Shown in pieces: positions 45,771 to 56,997 of a DNA stretch of 64,000 nt. How positions within the stretch are numbered: position 1 is the stretch's first letter; the number at the start of each line of letters is the position of its first letter. This DNA is from Paramyrothecium sp. XJ0827 (taxonomy: Eukaryota > Ascomycota > Sordariomycetes > Hypocreales > Stachybotryaceae). Under the pieces are notes generated by a model that did not search any database, was not told the DNA's origin, and was given only the letters and a program-made list of their open reading frames with translations. Position numbers and translations under genes: made by a program. The stretch spans positions 1,612,001 through 1,676,000 of the forward strand of contig JAJFPB010000002.1 of the NCBI GenBank assembly GCA_020881915.1, in the 5' to 3' direction.

Positions 45771-46875
45771 TTAGATAGTCTCGGGGATGTTGTCGTCGCT
45801 CTCGCTGACACTCTCGTCGCCGCTGACCTCGGCGTTTTCACGCTCTCTCTTCTCCATAAGAGCCTGGAGCTCTGCGTCGTCGCTCTCCGTAACAGCCTTG
45901 GGCTCCATCTTGACAGTCAGGTTGCCGCCCGCAGACTTGATGCTCTCCCGGATGTCCACGATGGCCTCCTCGAGTCTGCTGATACCCAAGCTCTTGTCGA
46001 GGCATGTGCTGGTGAGGACGTACAAGGGTGGCGACACAAGCTTAACCTTGACCTGGGTGTCGTCGTTGTTCTTGGCCTCGGCAGTGCGAAGCGCAGTCTT
46101 GACAGCATCGATACCCTCGTATCCAAAGCAGGTGACCTCAATATCGGCACGCACCTTGGTGGGCTGAGGTGTGAGTCGCTTGCTGATGTAAAGCTTCAAC
46201 TCATCGGCGACGGGCTGGCTGGGGAAGGTGATGTCGTTCCACACTTCAGGGTTGCTATATTTGGGCCCTGTTAGTTAACGTGCAGCTTTGGCCAGGAGGA
46301 AATTACGAACGTGATGGAGAGCTTGAAGGCATCGATGGCGTGGCCGTATTTGCGGTTCAGCGGCCACCCGATGGTCTCGTACAGTGTCTCGATGGGGACC
46401 ATGGTCTTCTCGGCCACGTGCCTCATGATCGAATGCACCATCTTGCCCTTGTTGTAACGCTCCTCGCACTTGACAATATCTTCGGGAGACACACGTCGCT
46501 TGGAAAGATCGATATAACCTGCCCAAAAGGTCAGAGCCCGCTCACAGTTACCCTTTGCTGGAGTCTACCACTCACCCTTCTCCTTGTCCACACGCAGGAC
46601 CACGACGACCTCGTTGCGGCCAACTCGAATGAGCTTCTGAATACTTCGGATACGTCGTCGCGAAAGTTCGGACAAGAGAATCATGCCGTCGATGTTGTCA
46701 TACTCCAGCAGCTTGACGTAGGCACCCATCTCGGCGATCTGGGCGCAGGTCAGAAATCAAGTCGCCTCCACTGCCAACACTCCCAGAAGCCGCATACCTG
46801 CTTGACATTGACCATGACAAAGCTATCGATCTCCGGGTACTTCTCCTCATAGAAACGGCAGTTCGTTAACGACAT
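45771..46875 (-). CDS. SUI2: Translation initiation factor eIF2 alpha
   Basis: Four exons (46798-46875, 46576-46738, 46311-46518, 45771-46254) give 310 residues, the family length. The S1/OB domain (residues ~15-90) contains [20 protein letters not shown] and the regulatory serine: Ser52 counting Met (Ser51 in mature numbering) in [11 protein letters not shown], phosphorylated by Gcn2-type kinases to trigger general control. The helical middle includes [20 protein letters not shown]. The C-terminal alpha-beta domain has [17 protein letters not shown] and [15 protein letters not shown], followed by an acidic tail. It forms the eIF2 ternary complex with GTP and Met-tRNAi in the cytosol. The third intron uses a GTTCGT donor and a TATAG acceptor. 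It is divergent from BUB3 (549 bp). Confidence 0.97.
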
Positions 46876-47424
46876 GTTGGCGGTGTTGTCCAGGGGTTCA
46901 GTTTCGATATGGGGTCGGGTTGAGGAATGGAGAGGTGGGGTTGATCCCGGCTGCGATTTCGCGTGCGCTAAGAGCTGGGCTTTCGGATGCGATCAGTCGG
47001 CTGGAGAGGGCGATCGAAAAAGTTCTGGATCCTGGATTCCGCAGCGGGCGTACGTTCGTCTTGACGTTGCTGTCGTTTCCGTTCCGTAGGCAAATCCTGA
47101 TAGTGCAAGAGTCATAATTTTGACATTTTAGAGCATGGTGATGATGGTGGGGTGTGGCGGGGTGTGTGGCTCGACACAAGCGGTAAGTGGCGGCAGATTC
47201 TTCGGCCTTCCTCTCTGCAAGGGGGTGAGCCACGGGGAAAGCCAGCAGGCGACGTTTGTCGCGGTCCAAGCTCACGTATCGCCACGTGACCGCCGCTTGT
47301 AAACATTCAGAAGCTTTACCTCTAGTCAGTCTCGCCCTAGTAGCAGGACTGCTATGGCACCAAGTGAGCTCTTCTGAAGATTTCACCATTGATAGCTCGA
47401 ATTAAGCACAAACCCGAGTCTGAC
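46876..47424. promoter_or_regulatory. Divergent promoter eIF2-alpha/BUB3
   Basis: 549 bp between divergent start codons, partly leader sequence. A possible tiny 5' exon of BUB3 at 47354-47363 would need a 32-nt intron and was not accepted. No specific motif recognised. Confidence 0.4.
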
Positions 47425-48573
47425 ATGGTTCTAGCAACCCAATACGAGCTGTCGCCGCCGCCCGGCGATGCGGTCTCAGCCATTGCATTCGCGCCAAACT
47501 CGCCATCTAAGCTGCTTGTCTCATCTTGGGACAAGAAGGTGTACTGCTACGATGTTGCAGATGGTGCTAGCGAGAACAACTTGCTGAACACATACGAGCA
47601 TCGGGCCCCTGTGCTAGACGTATGCTTCGGCTCGAGTGATGACGAGGCCTTCACTGCTGGCATGGATAATGTCGTGAACAAGTTGCGTTTGCCCCCACCT
47701 CCTCTTCAAAGGCCACTCACTTACGACATTGTAGGGTTGACCTTCAGAGCGGCGAGAAGACGGTAATGAGCAAGCACACAGCCCCCGTGCGGAGTGTAGT
47801 GTACAGCAATGGGCATGGTTAGTGGGATGCGGTGTGTCACTAGAACCACACACTGACCTTGTTTAGGTGTTCTCGTCTCGGCGTCATGGGACTGCAGCTT
47901 GAACATTCACAACCTGAAGGATTCATCGAGCTCGCCAATTACCATCGCTCTCCCAGGAAAGCCCCAGGCTGTGGCAATCAGCAAATCCAAGGTTGTGGTT
48001 GCTATGGCGGGGCGCATAATCAACATCTACGACCTGGGCGCAATGGTTGACCTTTTCTCAAACGGAAACACGGAGCTCAAACCCTGGCAACAGCGTGAAT
48101 CTTCGCTTCGCTACCTCACCCGTGCTGTTGCCTGCATGCCCACCGACGCTGGCTACTCCACTAGCAGTATTGAGGGACGTGTTGCAGTGGAGTGGTTCGA
48201 GGATACAGACGAGTCACAAGCTCGCAAGTATGCCTTCAAATGTCACAGGCAAGCGGCGCCGGACGGAGATGGAGATGTCGTCTATCCCGTAAACGCACTC
48301 GCATTCCATCCCGTACACGGAACCTTCGCCTCCGGAGGCGGCGACGGGACAGTCGCCCTGTGGGACGCAGAAGCCAAGAGGAGGCTAAAGCAGTACCAGA
48401 AGTTCCCTAATAGTGTTGCAGCACTGTCTTTCTCAAGTGACGGCAGGTATCTTGCTATTGGCACGTGCCCAGGCTTTGAGACTGGCCAGGAGGATTATAG
48501 CGGCGCTGGCCAGACCGCGGTTGTCATCCGAGAGCTGGGTGAGAATGAAGCCAAGGGCAAGAGTGCCAAATAA
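47425..48573 (+). CDS. BUB3: Spindle checkpoint WD40 protein Bub3
   Basis: Three exons (47425-47681, 47735-47817, 47867-48573) give 348 residues. Seven-bladed WD40 propeller features are visible: TQYELSPPPGDAVSAIAFAP at the N terminus, LLVSSWDKKVYCYD, EAFTAGMDNVV, VLVSASWDCSLNIH, YAFKCHRQAAPDGDGDVVYP, VNALAFHPVHGTFASGGGDG and VALWDAEAKRRLKQYQKFP. The last three are diagnostic of Bub3/Rae1-type proteins, and the pattern (KCHR plus VYPVNALAFHP) fits Bub3. It binds MELT motifs of Knl1 and GLEBS motifs of Bub1/Mad3 at kinetochores in mitosis. Start taken at ATG 47425, upstream of the conserved QYEL. The first intron has a weak donor (GTTGCG), but the frame requires it. Confidence 0.94.
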
Positions 48574-48874
48574 GTGTGTAAGCATATCAGCGGCGGCACA
48601 TGCGAAAAGGCGTTGGGGAAGATACGGGACTCGGCTATTATCATTTATACTATACTTTTCGTGCGAATTTGGTATGTAGATACCCGTGATGAAATAGATC
48701 TGGATGATCCTCACGCGCTCAAGCGATACTTTTTATTCTGATTAGGTCGTGATAAGTCCTCCTGAAATTGTCGACTCCCCTGTGATCTGGTCACAGACAC
48801 AGGCTGCAAACTTTGGGTCGAGGCATCCATGGAAACCGGATATGCATCTCATGCTCCCCTAGATGCCCCCCGGC
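48574..48874. other. Convergent 3' intergenic region
   Basis: 301 bp between the BUB3 stop (+) and the stop of the small unknown gene (-). AT-rich near 48640-48740, as expected for 3' ends. Nothing else seen. Confidence 0.5.
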
Positions 48875-49622
48875 TCATGTTGGCCGCCACATTGGTCGAG
48901 GCAATCCCAACCGCTCGGCCAGGTCGAAACCATCTCGACATCGGAATTGAAGATCCTCAAGGTGTCTGATTGCCTTCGGGACTTTGTACTCTCTGATACG
49001 AACACCCGAGCGGAATACGTAGAGCCCTCTTTTCTCGACAGAACGCGGTGCACTTCGTGGCAATGGTTTCAGTTTGCTTCGCGGCCTATTTGATGCGAGT
49101 GATTCGAGACTATGATGGGTCACTTCGGGCTTCTCCTCTTGTGGGTTGGAGCCACCACCAAGACGAGGCGCCAGTGTCGTTACTTCAATGGATATTGGGT
49201 TGTCATTTCCGCTGCGCGTAGGCTGAGAAGACTCGAGAAATGACCCATAAGGCGTTTGGGGAATGCGTTCTGATATTGGCGGGGATGCTGTCGAATGGAG
49301 TGGCACATTTAGGCCAACTGAGGCCACAACGGCCAATTCGTCGGTTGAAGGGGTATCCTGGATGATCTCGAGAGAATCAGGAATCGTTGCTGCCCTGTGA
49401 TGCTGTCAGACATGTTATACAGTATGTTTGGGCGAGCCTTATAAACCTTCGCATCTTGGGGCCGTACTCAGGGGTTGACAATACAACACCGAAACACTTC
49501 GATTCCCTCTTAGTGTTGAGTACACCGACCTCTTTCTCGCAATCGCCAAATGACTGGCTTGGACTCAATGCCGAGATGAGGCATGGTGCACTTTGTGATC
49601 GCACCGTCCTAGCCTTGTACAT
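48875..49622 (-). CDS. Small unknown two-exon gene
   Basis: Two exons (49447-49622, 48875-49394) join in frame over a 52-nt intron (donor GTTTAT, acceptor ACAG) into 231 residues. Neither exon has a hit I recognise. The N-terminal half is Ser-rich with STPEYGPKMRR at the splice junction, then a disordered Pro/Ser/Thr middle. The C-terminal ~50 residues look ordered and charged (GLYVFRSGVRIREYKVPKAI, RHLEDLQFRCRDGFDLAERL, ending GLPRPMWRPT). Coding character is supported by open frame, amino-acid composition and a plausible splice rather than by homology. Upstream exons may exist between 49623 and 50300. It may equally be a lineage-specific gene. It converges on BUB3. Confidence 0.5.
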
Positions 49623-50307
49623 TCTTCCTCTCTCCCGGGCGGTCGTCTATACCGTCACTTCGTGCGTTACTCTTGAGCATGCTGCATTCACCAGGAATCG
49701 TTGAAGTTTGTGCAGACGCGAGCTATTCGCAGCCGTTACAGGGCTCAAAACTTGCATTCCCAAGATGTGCCATGTGTGCAGCAACGAAGATTTATACAGG
49801 CACAAGCTTCTGCTTTGGAACCCTTCATGTCTTGTGTTTGAGAGCAAGTACGTCCCTTCCGCACCTTCCAGCTTTCATCCACCACAGCACTGCAAAGGCA
49901 CCCCGACATCTGAAATTATGACAATGTACAATCGTGGCATGAGGTAAAGAAATTGAGATGCATTTAGTAATTGCCGGATATTGGTGAGTTTCATTAGCAA
50001 GAGGCCAGGGATTTTGTCAAAGATAAAGCGAACATGAGAGGAAATGCACTGACACATGATGCGGCGACTCCTGATACGAGCCATTGTTTGGAACCATACG
50101 AGGCACAGGTTCGAGCAATACATAACTGCGTCTCTACGAAGTTGGGAAAAGCCCACCTCAAATTTACTCTCACCACCCTCCTGAATTCCGCTGTGCATAT
50201 TCATCTGGCCAATACGAGCACCGGCGACGTTTTGTCTCAACATGCCAGTATGCGTGCTCTCCCCGTTTCGGCAGCCAACGCCAGCGGTACGAATCAAAGC
50301 GGCTACT
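49623..50307. other. Intergenic between small gene and aldo/keto reductase
   Basis: 685 bp. It should hold the promoter (or unseen 5' exons) of the small minus-strand gene and the 3' UTR of the reductase. No supportable coding sequence. Confidence 0.4.
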
Positions 50308-51820
50308 CTATTCGCCTTGCTGATGCGGCGTGATAGGCTAATCCCGACGGTTAGAAATGAGTGTACAAACACTGCTCTGATGAAATTTATGACATACCTT
50401 AGCGTGATCGACGTAATCGAACGTGCCTCCCATTGACAGCAACTTGACTTGTTGCGGGTTCTCCGGTACCTGAGATCCCCAGAGCATGGAGTGAGGGAAT
50501 CCAAGGTCGAATGGTACTGCACCCTCAATTTGTTTGATGTCTTCGGAGTCAAGTTGAAGCGCAAGAGCGTCAATATTGCCTTTGAGGTGGTCTACCTTGC
50601 GGCCGCCGACAATGGGAAAGACGTAAGGTGACTTGTGCATCACGTATGCGAGCGCAATGCTGGTAATGGCTGTATTTTTGCGCTTCGCAACCGCTTCGAG
50701 GACCTCGCTGATCTTGATCTCTCGGTCGCTGGCTTCCACGTTTCGCCCTTCCCTTGTCCGACTGCCCTGTGCCTGCCGTTGCTCACTTGACTTGAATTTG
50801 CCGCCACCGAGTGCACCCCAAGGAGCCAGTCCCATGCCCTCTGCATGGCACATGGGAATAATGTCTCGCTCAAAATCGCGAGTAGAGGCGGACCAGAGGC
50901 CTTGGTACACGGAAAACTGCCTCAGTCCGTGGGACCGAGCATATTCATTTGCCTTGCTACATCATTCTTAGTGCCGAAGTTCTGGTAATGGTTGGCGAAA
51001 CACACCTCACTACCCAGGCCGGAGTATCACTGATGCCTAGGTACAAGACCTTTCCGGAAAGAACAAGCTGGTTGAGGGACTGCATCAACTCTGGGATGCC
51101 AGTAGAATAATCGAACCAATGAACGTAAAGCTATGCTACGGTAAGCAAATAATGCAAGTGAGACGAGTAGTGGGAGACAAACCAGATCGATATAGTCTGT
51201 CTGCAGCTTCTTGAGACTCGCTTCGACAGATACATGCATACTCTTTGAACCATTGCCAGTAAAGTTGGCCATGATTTGAGGATGATTCGGCCCACCACGG
51301 AAGTTTGTGGTGTATTTTGTGGCAACAACTTCGATTGAGGATCAGTTACCAGATTCGGGGGCTTAGCCAAAGGGTGAGGATGACGGACCCATCTGATCAC
51401 GCACGCCGCGTTTCTTCATCCATTCGCCAATCCATGTTTCGGACTCTTGAAACTGGTAGTTGTTGGCCGTATCGATGAAGTTGCCTGATGATTCAATGAG
51501 CATACAAGCGCAACATTTGTGGCAGCATTTTGCTTTTCTGCCAAGGACTACTTACCACCCTGAAAGAGTGTCAGTCCTTATGACTTCTGTCGAATTGGCA
51601 AGATATTGGTGTGCTTTGAAGGGAGACATACCTGGTCATAGAAGAAATCTAGGATTTCCTCGACGGTGCCTTGATCGCAAGTCCCCATGTAATCTTTCCA
51701 TGCATTTCCAAAGTTCATTGCTCCCAGGCAGAGGGGGCTGACTCTCACACCTGCAGTTGGTGCGAGTAGCCGGTAGCGCTGCAGAGGAGATTTCGGTGGA
51801 GGAGCCTGCGGGAGAGCCAT
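50308..51820 (-). CDS. Aldo/keto reductase, norsolorinic acid reductase-like
   Basis: Seven exons (51632-51820, 51556-51559, 51389-51484, 51183-51328, 51006-51130, 50398-50956, 50308-50337) give 382 residues, the NorB/AAD-type length. The second exon is only 4 nt (GGTG) and is needed to make [15 protein letters not shown], the conserved AKR active-site strand (catalytic D and Y). Other family features: [87 protein letters not shown], and the NADP-binding [17 protein letters not shown]. The last exon adds ten codons (PITPHQQGE). It is an NADPH-dependent cytosolic oxidoreductase acting on aryl aldehydes/ketones; despite the name, no polyketide cluster is present here. Confidence 0.92.
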
Positions 51821-53311
51821 GGCTAGTGAGTGAGAGTAAGAATATGCGAACAAAGGCTCTACGTGTTGTGCGGTAGGAGACACTTGGTGCTGGCTGTTAT
51901 GAATACAACAATGACTTAGGCAGGATGTAAGGTGTCGTGGGACTTATGGGGTTGACAGATGTTTCACAGCCGTGCAAACACAATTGTTGCAAGTGAGTAA
52001 AGTAAGGCAAAGTAGCTGGATCAGGATGAAGGCTTCACTGATGCGGATCTAACGATCAAGGCAACTCATGGGGTTTTATGTAGGCGGCACCTTCCCGCTC
52101 GAGATGGCGTGAACAGGTGCATGCCTTAGCTTGGGGTCATATATTCATCAGCAGGACAGAGGGGTTCTCGCGAATCGCCGATGTCATTCATTGCGAGATC
52201 TAGGCGCTACAGAACGATGGTCACGGTATCTGTCTTGAAGCAAATCCCTGAGATGCAGCAGATACGTACCCGTCCACCCTCGGGCAGATGGCGAATCCCG
52301 CGTGTGGGATGATAACGCACCCAGTTCTGCTATTTGTCAATCAGGCCGACGCAGAGTGTACCGCAAATGGTTGTCTTTCGACCATGTGGACGCTGTAGAG
52401 CCTGATGTCTGGGTGATCTCATACCTAGGCTACAAGCATTGTGCAAAAGGAAGCGCGGGATGTAGTTGCTCCACACTGGAGGTGTACAGAGGGTTTAGTC
52501 CATTCATTGGACCGGCTCGAGTCCTCAATATTGGCTGCCATTTTCAGAGTCCGATTAGTTGCCTGCTATACTACGTAGTATCGAGTGACGACCACTTTGG
52601 CGGAAGCTGTTGCAAGGAGGGCAAGAGGGGTCGCCAGTGCAAGCCAAAACCTGTTCAGGTTACCTCGTTAGTCGATTCGTTAGTGCACCTAGTGATGATG
52701 GATTGACAACTTTCCAAGGCGCAGGAGATGATCAGTAATACGTTGGCTGCTACTCATATTCCATCATGATTGGACAAGTCCTTCGCATTTCATCAGTCCT
52801 TTGCCATGCTCGCCGCCACAGCTATTGGATTTGTGGATCGTAGTCGATCGATTTGACCAAGCCACAATCGGATTAGGATGAGTTCTTTTGGGCCAGCATA
52901 GATATTGAAAATCCCTCCATCGTTGCAATTTTTGTACGTTAGCCATAATTGTCGCAAGCTGAATTGATTTTATCTCTGGGACATTCTCCAGTTGTAAGAT
53001 ATAATGCTGCTGCTGACAGACTGAAAGAAGGGTCTCCATAGCAGTTGGAGCTTCACAGATAGAATGCCTAATTAGTGCATTGCCGTATTTAGACTAGCGC
53101 AATTGAACCATCCCTTCCGAACTGTAGCCGTAAATCTTATCATTCTGTAGCCCGCTTTTATCAGCGAACCTCTTCTGAAGCATCGTACGACGAATTCGAC
53201 CTTTTACCCGACCGCTTCGTCAACCTCTCCTTGAGCTATGCCCAGACTTTGAGAAGGCGTAGAGTACTCGACACAAAATTCACGGCGCCGCCATCGGCAT
53301 GGACTGGTAGG
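51821..53311. promoter_or_regulatory. Divergent upstream region AKR/PPR-like gene
   Basis: 1.5 kb between divergent start codons. An open stretch at 52302-52706 (+) has no family resemblance. No supportable gene. The frame of the PPR-like gene is open for 81 nt upstream of its ATG through a TTG, so its leader or an unseen exon may lie at 53100-53311. Confidence 0.4.
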
Positions 53312-56104
53312 ATGGCGCCACAGACTCGGGTGCCTTCGCGGGCTTTGATTCACGCTCTACGCGGCATTCTCTTCACCACGTCCTGTTCTGTCATTCTCCT
53401 CGCCGAAGAGCGCCGCCGCCGACTCAAGCTTGCACGAACGGCACTGGACAATGCCAGAAAGCTCCATACCGCCAAGACGCGCCGCAGATCTGTATCATTG
53501 ATAGAGGATCGAGGTTCCTGGGACTTCGTTGACCCTTACGCCATCCCGAACACGAAGCGAACATTGGACCAGCACCTGCGCGGGAATGGAAGTCTCAATG
53601 GAAAACCCGATAATGGAGGTTCTGAAGTCCTTAGGCCCTCGTCACTGGAATCCAAAAGGGCCTCGACAGTTCCCGAGAGACGCCCGAGCCTTGCCGATTT
53701 TGGGAGACAGTTTCTCAACTTGGAGTCTCTGAAAGCTGTATCCAATCCAGTCCGCCACCAACTATCAATCCCAGTCTGGGAGCCACCCACCGCGACACGA
53801 AGGTCCAGCCACGCTCACCTCTCACCATCGCCTGGCAACTCTGTCGTTGAGCAACCTGCTCTATCTGCGAACGTGGCCCAGTCTAAACAGGACTCTGACC
53901 AATCTGCGTCTAACACAGTGTCAGAGGCTGAGGATGGGGCCATAATTGATGAGAATACTCAAACGCACACGCTCTCCCCGACTGCGCAAGCAGTGCAGAC
54001 TCCTGCCGCCTACGATGACCATTTGGTTGAAACTTTGTTAACTAGGCTTGCCTCCCCAGATTGCACTCCTAGCGATGCAGCCAAGCTTGTTGAGTCCATT
54101 CTCAACCATCTGACGGACCTTAAGGAAGGAATGTTGATACCAAAGAAGCTTTTAAAGAGATCACCACATCTCCTTCAGGCGGTCATGCAGCATGACCCAG
54201 CAAGCAAGCCGGCCCTACTCTCAATTCTGCTATCTCATTGTAGTGATACCATTCGCTTATTGACGCCAATGGCTGTACATTCTATCGAGAGAGATTGCCC
54301 CGATACGTTTGTTTCACTGATGAGATATGTCTCGGACGAACGAGCGCATGAGTTCGCCAGCGCCTCGATACCGTATCGCCTCTTAAAACGCTACAACAAA
54401 AAACAATGCGGGTTTGAGAAATTGAAGCAGCTTTTCCAGATGCTCGAAGAAGCGAACTTTTTTCAAGGGAAACTCAGAGAACGTCGTTACGAGTACTCAG
54501 CACGTCGATATATGGTAATAGCCGCTGCCGAAGCGGAGGACAATGCTTTTGCAGAATTACAAACGGAGAAGCTCTTGCAGTTAGATGCCGACCGAGTTAG
54601 AAACGATATAACGCTTCACGGCAGAATTATCCAGGACGAAGCCCGCCGTGGCGAGTGGGAAACCGTGTCTGCTAATGTGGCGGATCTGGCTAGATCCGCC
54701 GACACGCAGCAAGGCCAGCTCCGACACTTGCTCAACAAGCTCGTTCAAATCTTTGCCCAGCAACAGCCAGCAGATAAGGTGGAATCATTACTGCGCCATT
54801 TTGCTGGGCTGTACAACATGACGATGGAACGGCATTGGGCGTTGTATGTGTTGGAGCAATATGGGATGCATTGCGATACCGAAGGTGCATGCGAATGGCT
54901 ACGATTCTGCTCCGAAAGTGGACTCAAGTTGGATGATGCATTCCTCAACGAGTTTAATCACAAATGCCAACAGTTATGGGGATTCCACCCCGCTGAGCTC
55001 CGTGGTTTGGAAGAAGGTCTACAAGCTGCAATTCCCACAACCCCGAAGAATTCCTCACTTAAGAGATCTAAGGCTGAGTTTTCAGAAGGTCTGGAAAAGA
55101 AGGGCGCGAAGGTGGATGCACTAGAAGCCGGCGGCTTAAAAGAAAGCTCGCTAGAAAAGTCTGGTTCTCACACAGGATCTACCAAAGCCGTCAAGGTATC
55201 GGCAGGATCACACATGTCTGAGCGCATGCGTTTTCATGTGCGCTGTGGACAATGGAAAGAAGCATTCGATCTTTACAACGAAACTTCTAGCGCGGGAGCC
55301 AAATTCTCACCAACTCGCTTTCGAATGGCGATTCAGAGCCGCATCAAACTAGATGGCGGCTGCACTGATAAGGCTGCTACCCTGGTGAAGCGGGCTATCA
55401 AGGACGGCCGAGATGTCTCGCAAGGACTGTCGGTTTTGATGCTAGGTCAACTGGCAACAGGAGCGGACGCGCAAGATCTACTCAACGACTTCCTTCGCAT
55501 GGGCGTCCGGATTCACGACGATGTATACAATGAAGCAGCAATGTCACTGCAAAAGCATGGGGATGTTCTCGCCACCGAAAGGATCTGCCACTTGGCGGCG
55601 AGAGAGAATGGGCAAGGGGACTTAGTCTACAACGCGCACAACTTCGCCAATCTCCTCTTCGTGTACTCGTGCCATGCGAGGTATGCAGAGCTGGAGGCAT
55701 TGGTGGAAAGCTTCACCGCCCAGATGCAATTCTGGCACGGCAGCCCGAGATGCAAGGAGGGAATCAGATATGCGATGAAAATGGTTGCTTCAAAGATAAC
55801 CGACAATACTGAAGACTCGAAGATTCACGAAAAGGGGCTCCAAGCACTTGATCGAGCCTTCATGCACGCGAAGCAATGCAGGCCAAGACTTGAAGATCGA
55901 AAGCAGTTGAAAGAGACACTCATATCACTTGCTTCACCAGAATCGACAGCAAAACAACCCCGCGAGTTTGTGCAGAAACACGAGGTAGCTGAGCAGGCTA
56001 CGGCAGCCATTCAAGGCTTCAGGGCTCGCGATGCGACTTCGTCTCAGGAGACCATCTCGATTGTTCATGACGACCTCCCAGAGGAGGCAATCGCCTGTAC
56101 ATGA
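53312..56104 (+). CDS. Mitochondrial PPR-like helical-repeat protein
   Basis: A single exon of 930 residues from ATG 53312. The N terminus (MAPQTRVPSRALIHALRGIL) is basic and amphipathic, followed by a hydrophobic stretch and EERRRRLK, matching the start of many fungal mitochondrial PPR proteins. Residues ~30-270 are polar and disordered. From ~270 onward the chain is a run of paired helices typical of fungal pentatricopeptide-like repeats, e.g. LLTRLASPDCTPSDAAKLVE, MERHWALYVLEQYGMHCDTE, MRFHVRCGQWKEAFDLYNET, RIHDDVYNEAAMSLQKHGDV and AHNFANLLFVYSCHARYAEL. Such proteins bind mitochondrial transcripts and control their stability or translation; the RNA target is unknown. The alternative upstream start lacks an ATG. 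Confidence 0.75.
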   Translation: MAPQTRVPSRALIHALRGILFTTSCSVILLAEERRRRLKLARTALDNARKLHTAKTRRRSVSLIEDRGSWDFVDPYAIPNTKRTLDQHLRGNGSLNGKPDNGGSEVLRPSSLESKRASTVPERRPSLADFGRQFLNLESLKAVSNPVRHQLSIPVWEPPTATRRSSHAHLSPSPGNSVVEQPALSANVAQSKQDSDQSASNTVSEAEDGAIIDENTQTHTLSPTAQAVQTPAAYDDHLVETLLTRLASPDCTPSDAAKLVESILNHLTDLKEGMLIPKKLLKRSPHLLQAVMQHDPASKPALLSILLSHCSDTIRLLTPMAVHSIERDCPDTFVSLMRYVSDERAHEFASASIPYRLLKRYNKKQCGFEKLKQLFQMLEEANFFQGKLRERRYEYSARRYMVIAAAEAEDNAFAELQTEKLLQLDADRVRNDITLHGRIIQDEARRGEWETVSANVADLARSADTQQGQLRHLLNKLVQIFAQQQPADKVESLLRHFAGLYNMTMERHWALYVLEQYGMHCDTEGACEWLRFCSESGLKLDDAFLNEFNHKCQQLWGFHPAELRGLEEGLQAAIPTTPKNSSLKRSKAEFSEGLEKKGAKVDALEAGGLKESSLEKSGSHTGSTKAVKVSAGSHMSERMRFHVRCGQWKEAFDLYNETSSAGAKFSPTRFRMAIQSRIKLDGGCTDKAATLVKRAIKDGRDVSQGLSVLMLGQLATGADAQDLLNDFLRMGVRIHDDVYNEAAMSLQKHGDVLATERICHLAARENGQGDLVYNAHNFANLLFVYSCHARYAELEALVESFTAQMQFWHGSPRCKEGIRYAMKMVASKITDNTEDSKIHEKGLQALDRAFMHAKQCRPRLEDRKQLKETLISLASPESTAKQPREFVQKHEVAEQATAAIQGFRARDATSSQETISIVHDDLPEEAIACT

Positions 56105-56997
56105 TTAAAGGAAGCATTTTTGGTTTGCGCATAGATGTAGAGCTGTCTCAAGACAGGTAGCCTTAACTGTATATGGATCCAGGATCAAACAGGAGTTTGG
56201 CGTTCAATTCGGGTCAGGCGGACAGAAACGGCCCTTTTGTATAGTTTATTGGATAAAACAGAGTATGCCAACTCTGTGAAATACCGTAGCAACAACCTGC
56301 AGCTGGCTTGGCGGATCTCTCAGAGTGACATTGCTGTGACAAAATGAGACGCCCAAAAAGTTCATGCAATCACATGTCGAAACGCAAGGCCCATTGGCAC
56401 AGGAGCCTTGTCGACTTTGATTAAGAGACGTGCGTGGAGTACTTGCTCCACAACCAAAACTTGGTGGGATACACGGGTAGTGAAACGATTACGGCTAACG
56501 CGAGATACCCAACACGAGTCCGGTCGAGGTATCGCAACATGCGCGGCGCAGGGCAGCGCAAGCTAATCGAATGTGGGGAGGCCCCTGAAAGTAAGAATGG
56601 CGGAGCGAACCACAGTGGTGCCATTGCTCGATCTTCAAGGGATGGGCTGGTGCCACCATCTTGGAATCGAGCCCGCCCCCGGTCCAGGCAATTTTTCCCT
56701 TTCTTCGTACCACGACCGCGCCATTCACCTGGCGACCCTCTGCGATTTCTGGTTCCTGTAATGCTTAAGAGGAGGAAGTAAGCATCGCTTTGTGTGTTTC
56801 ACTCGCTTCCACCAACCAAAACCACGTTCGAATCTGACATTCTGAAGTCAGCACTTCCGCATCAACAACCGGCGCCACCCCTCCACCTACGTTCTCAGTC
56901 TTACCTAAAAGTAAGCCAAATACCTTCGAATTTGGCATATTCGCCTCACGTCCCCCCCCTCTACACCTCTTACCTCGAAGAAAAAAGAGGAGGGAAC
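56105..56997. promoter_or_regulatory. Upstream region of ERG1
   Basis: 893 bp between the PPR-like stop and the ERG1 ATG. The frame upstream of the ERG1 ATG stays open for ~200 nt but begins with GTG, and its residues are not conserved, so it is treated as leader. A sterol-responsive element could not be pinned down by eye. Confidence 0.45.

Noticed and set aside
47354..47395. A possible 10-nt first coding exon for BUB3 (ATGGCACCAA)
   Set aside because: It would need a 32-nt intron, below the usual fungal minimum. The ATG at 47425 gives the expected N terminus.
52302..52706. A 134-residue Cys-containing open frame on +
   Set aside because: No signal peptide, no regular cysteine pattern and no family match.
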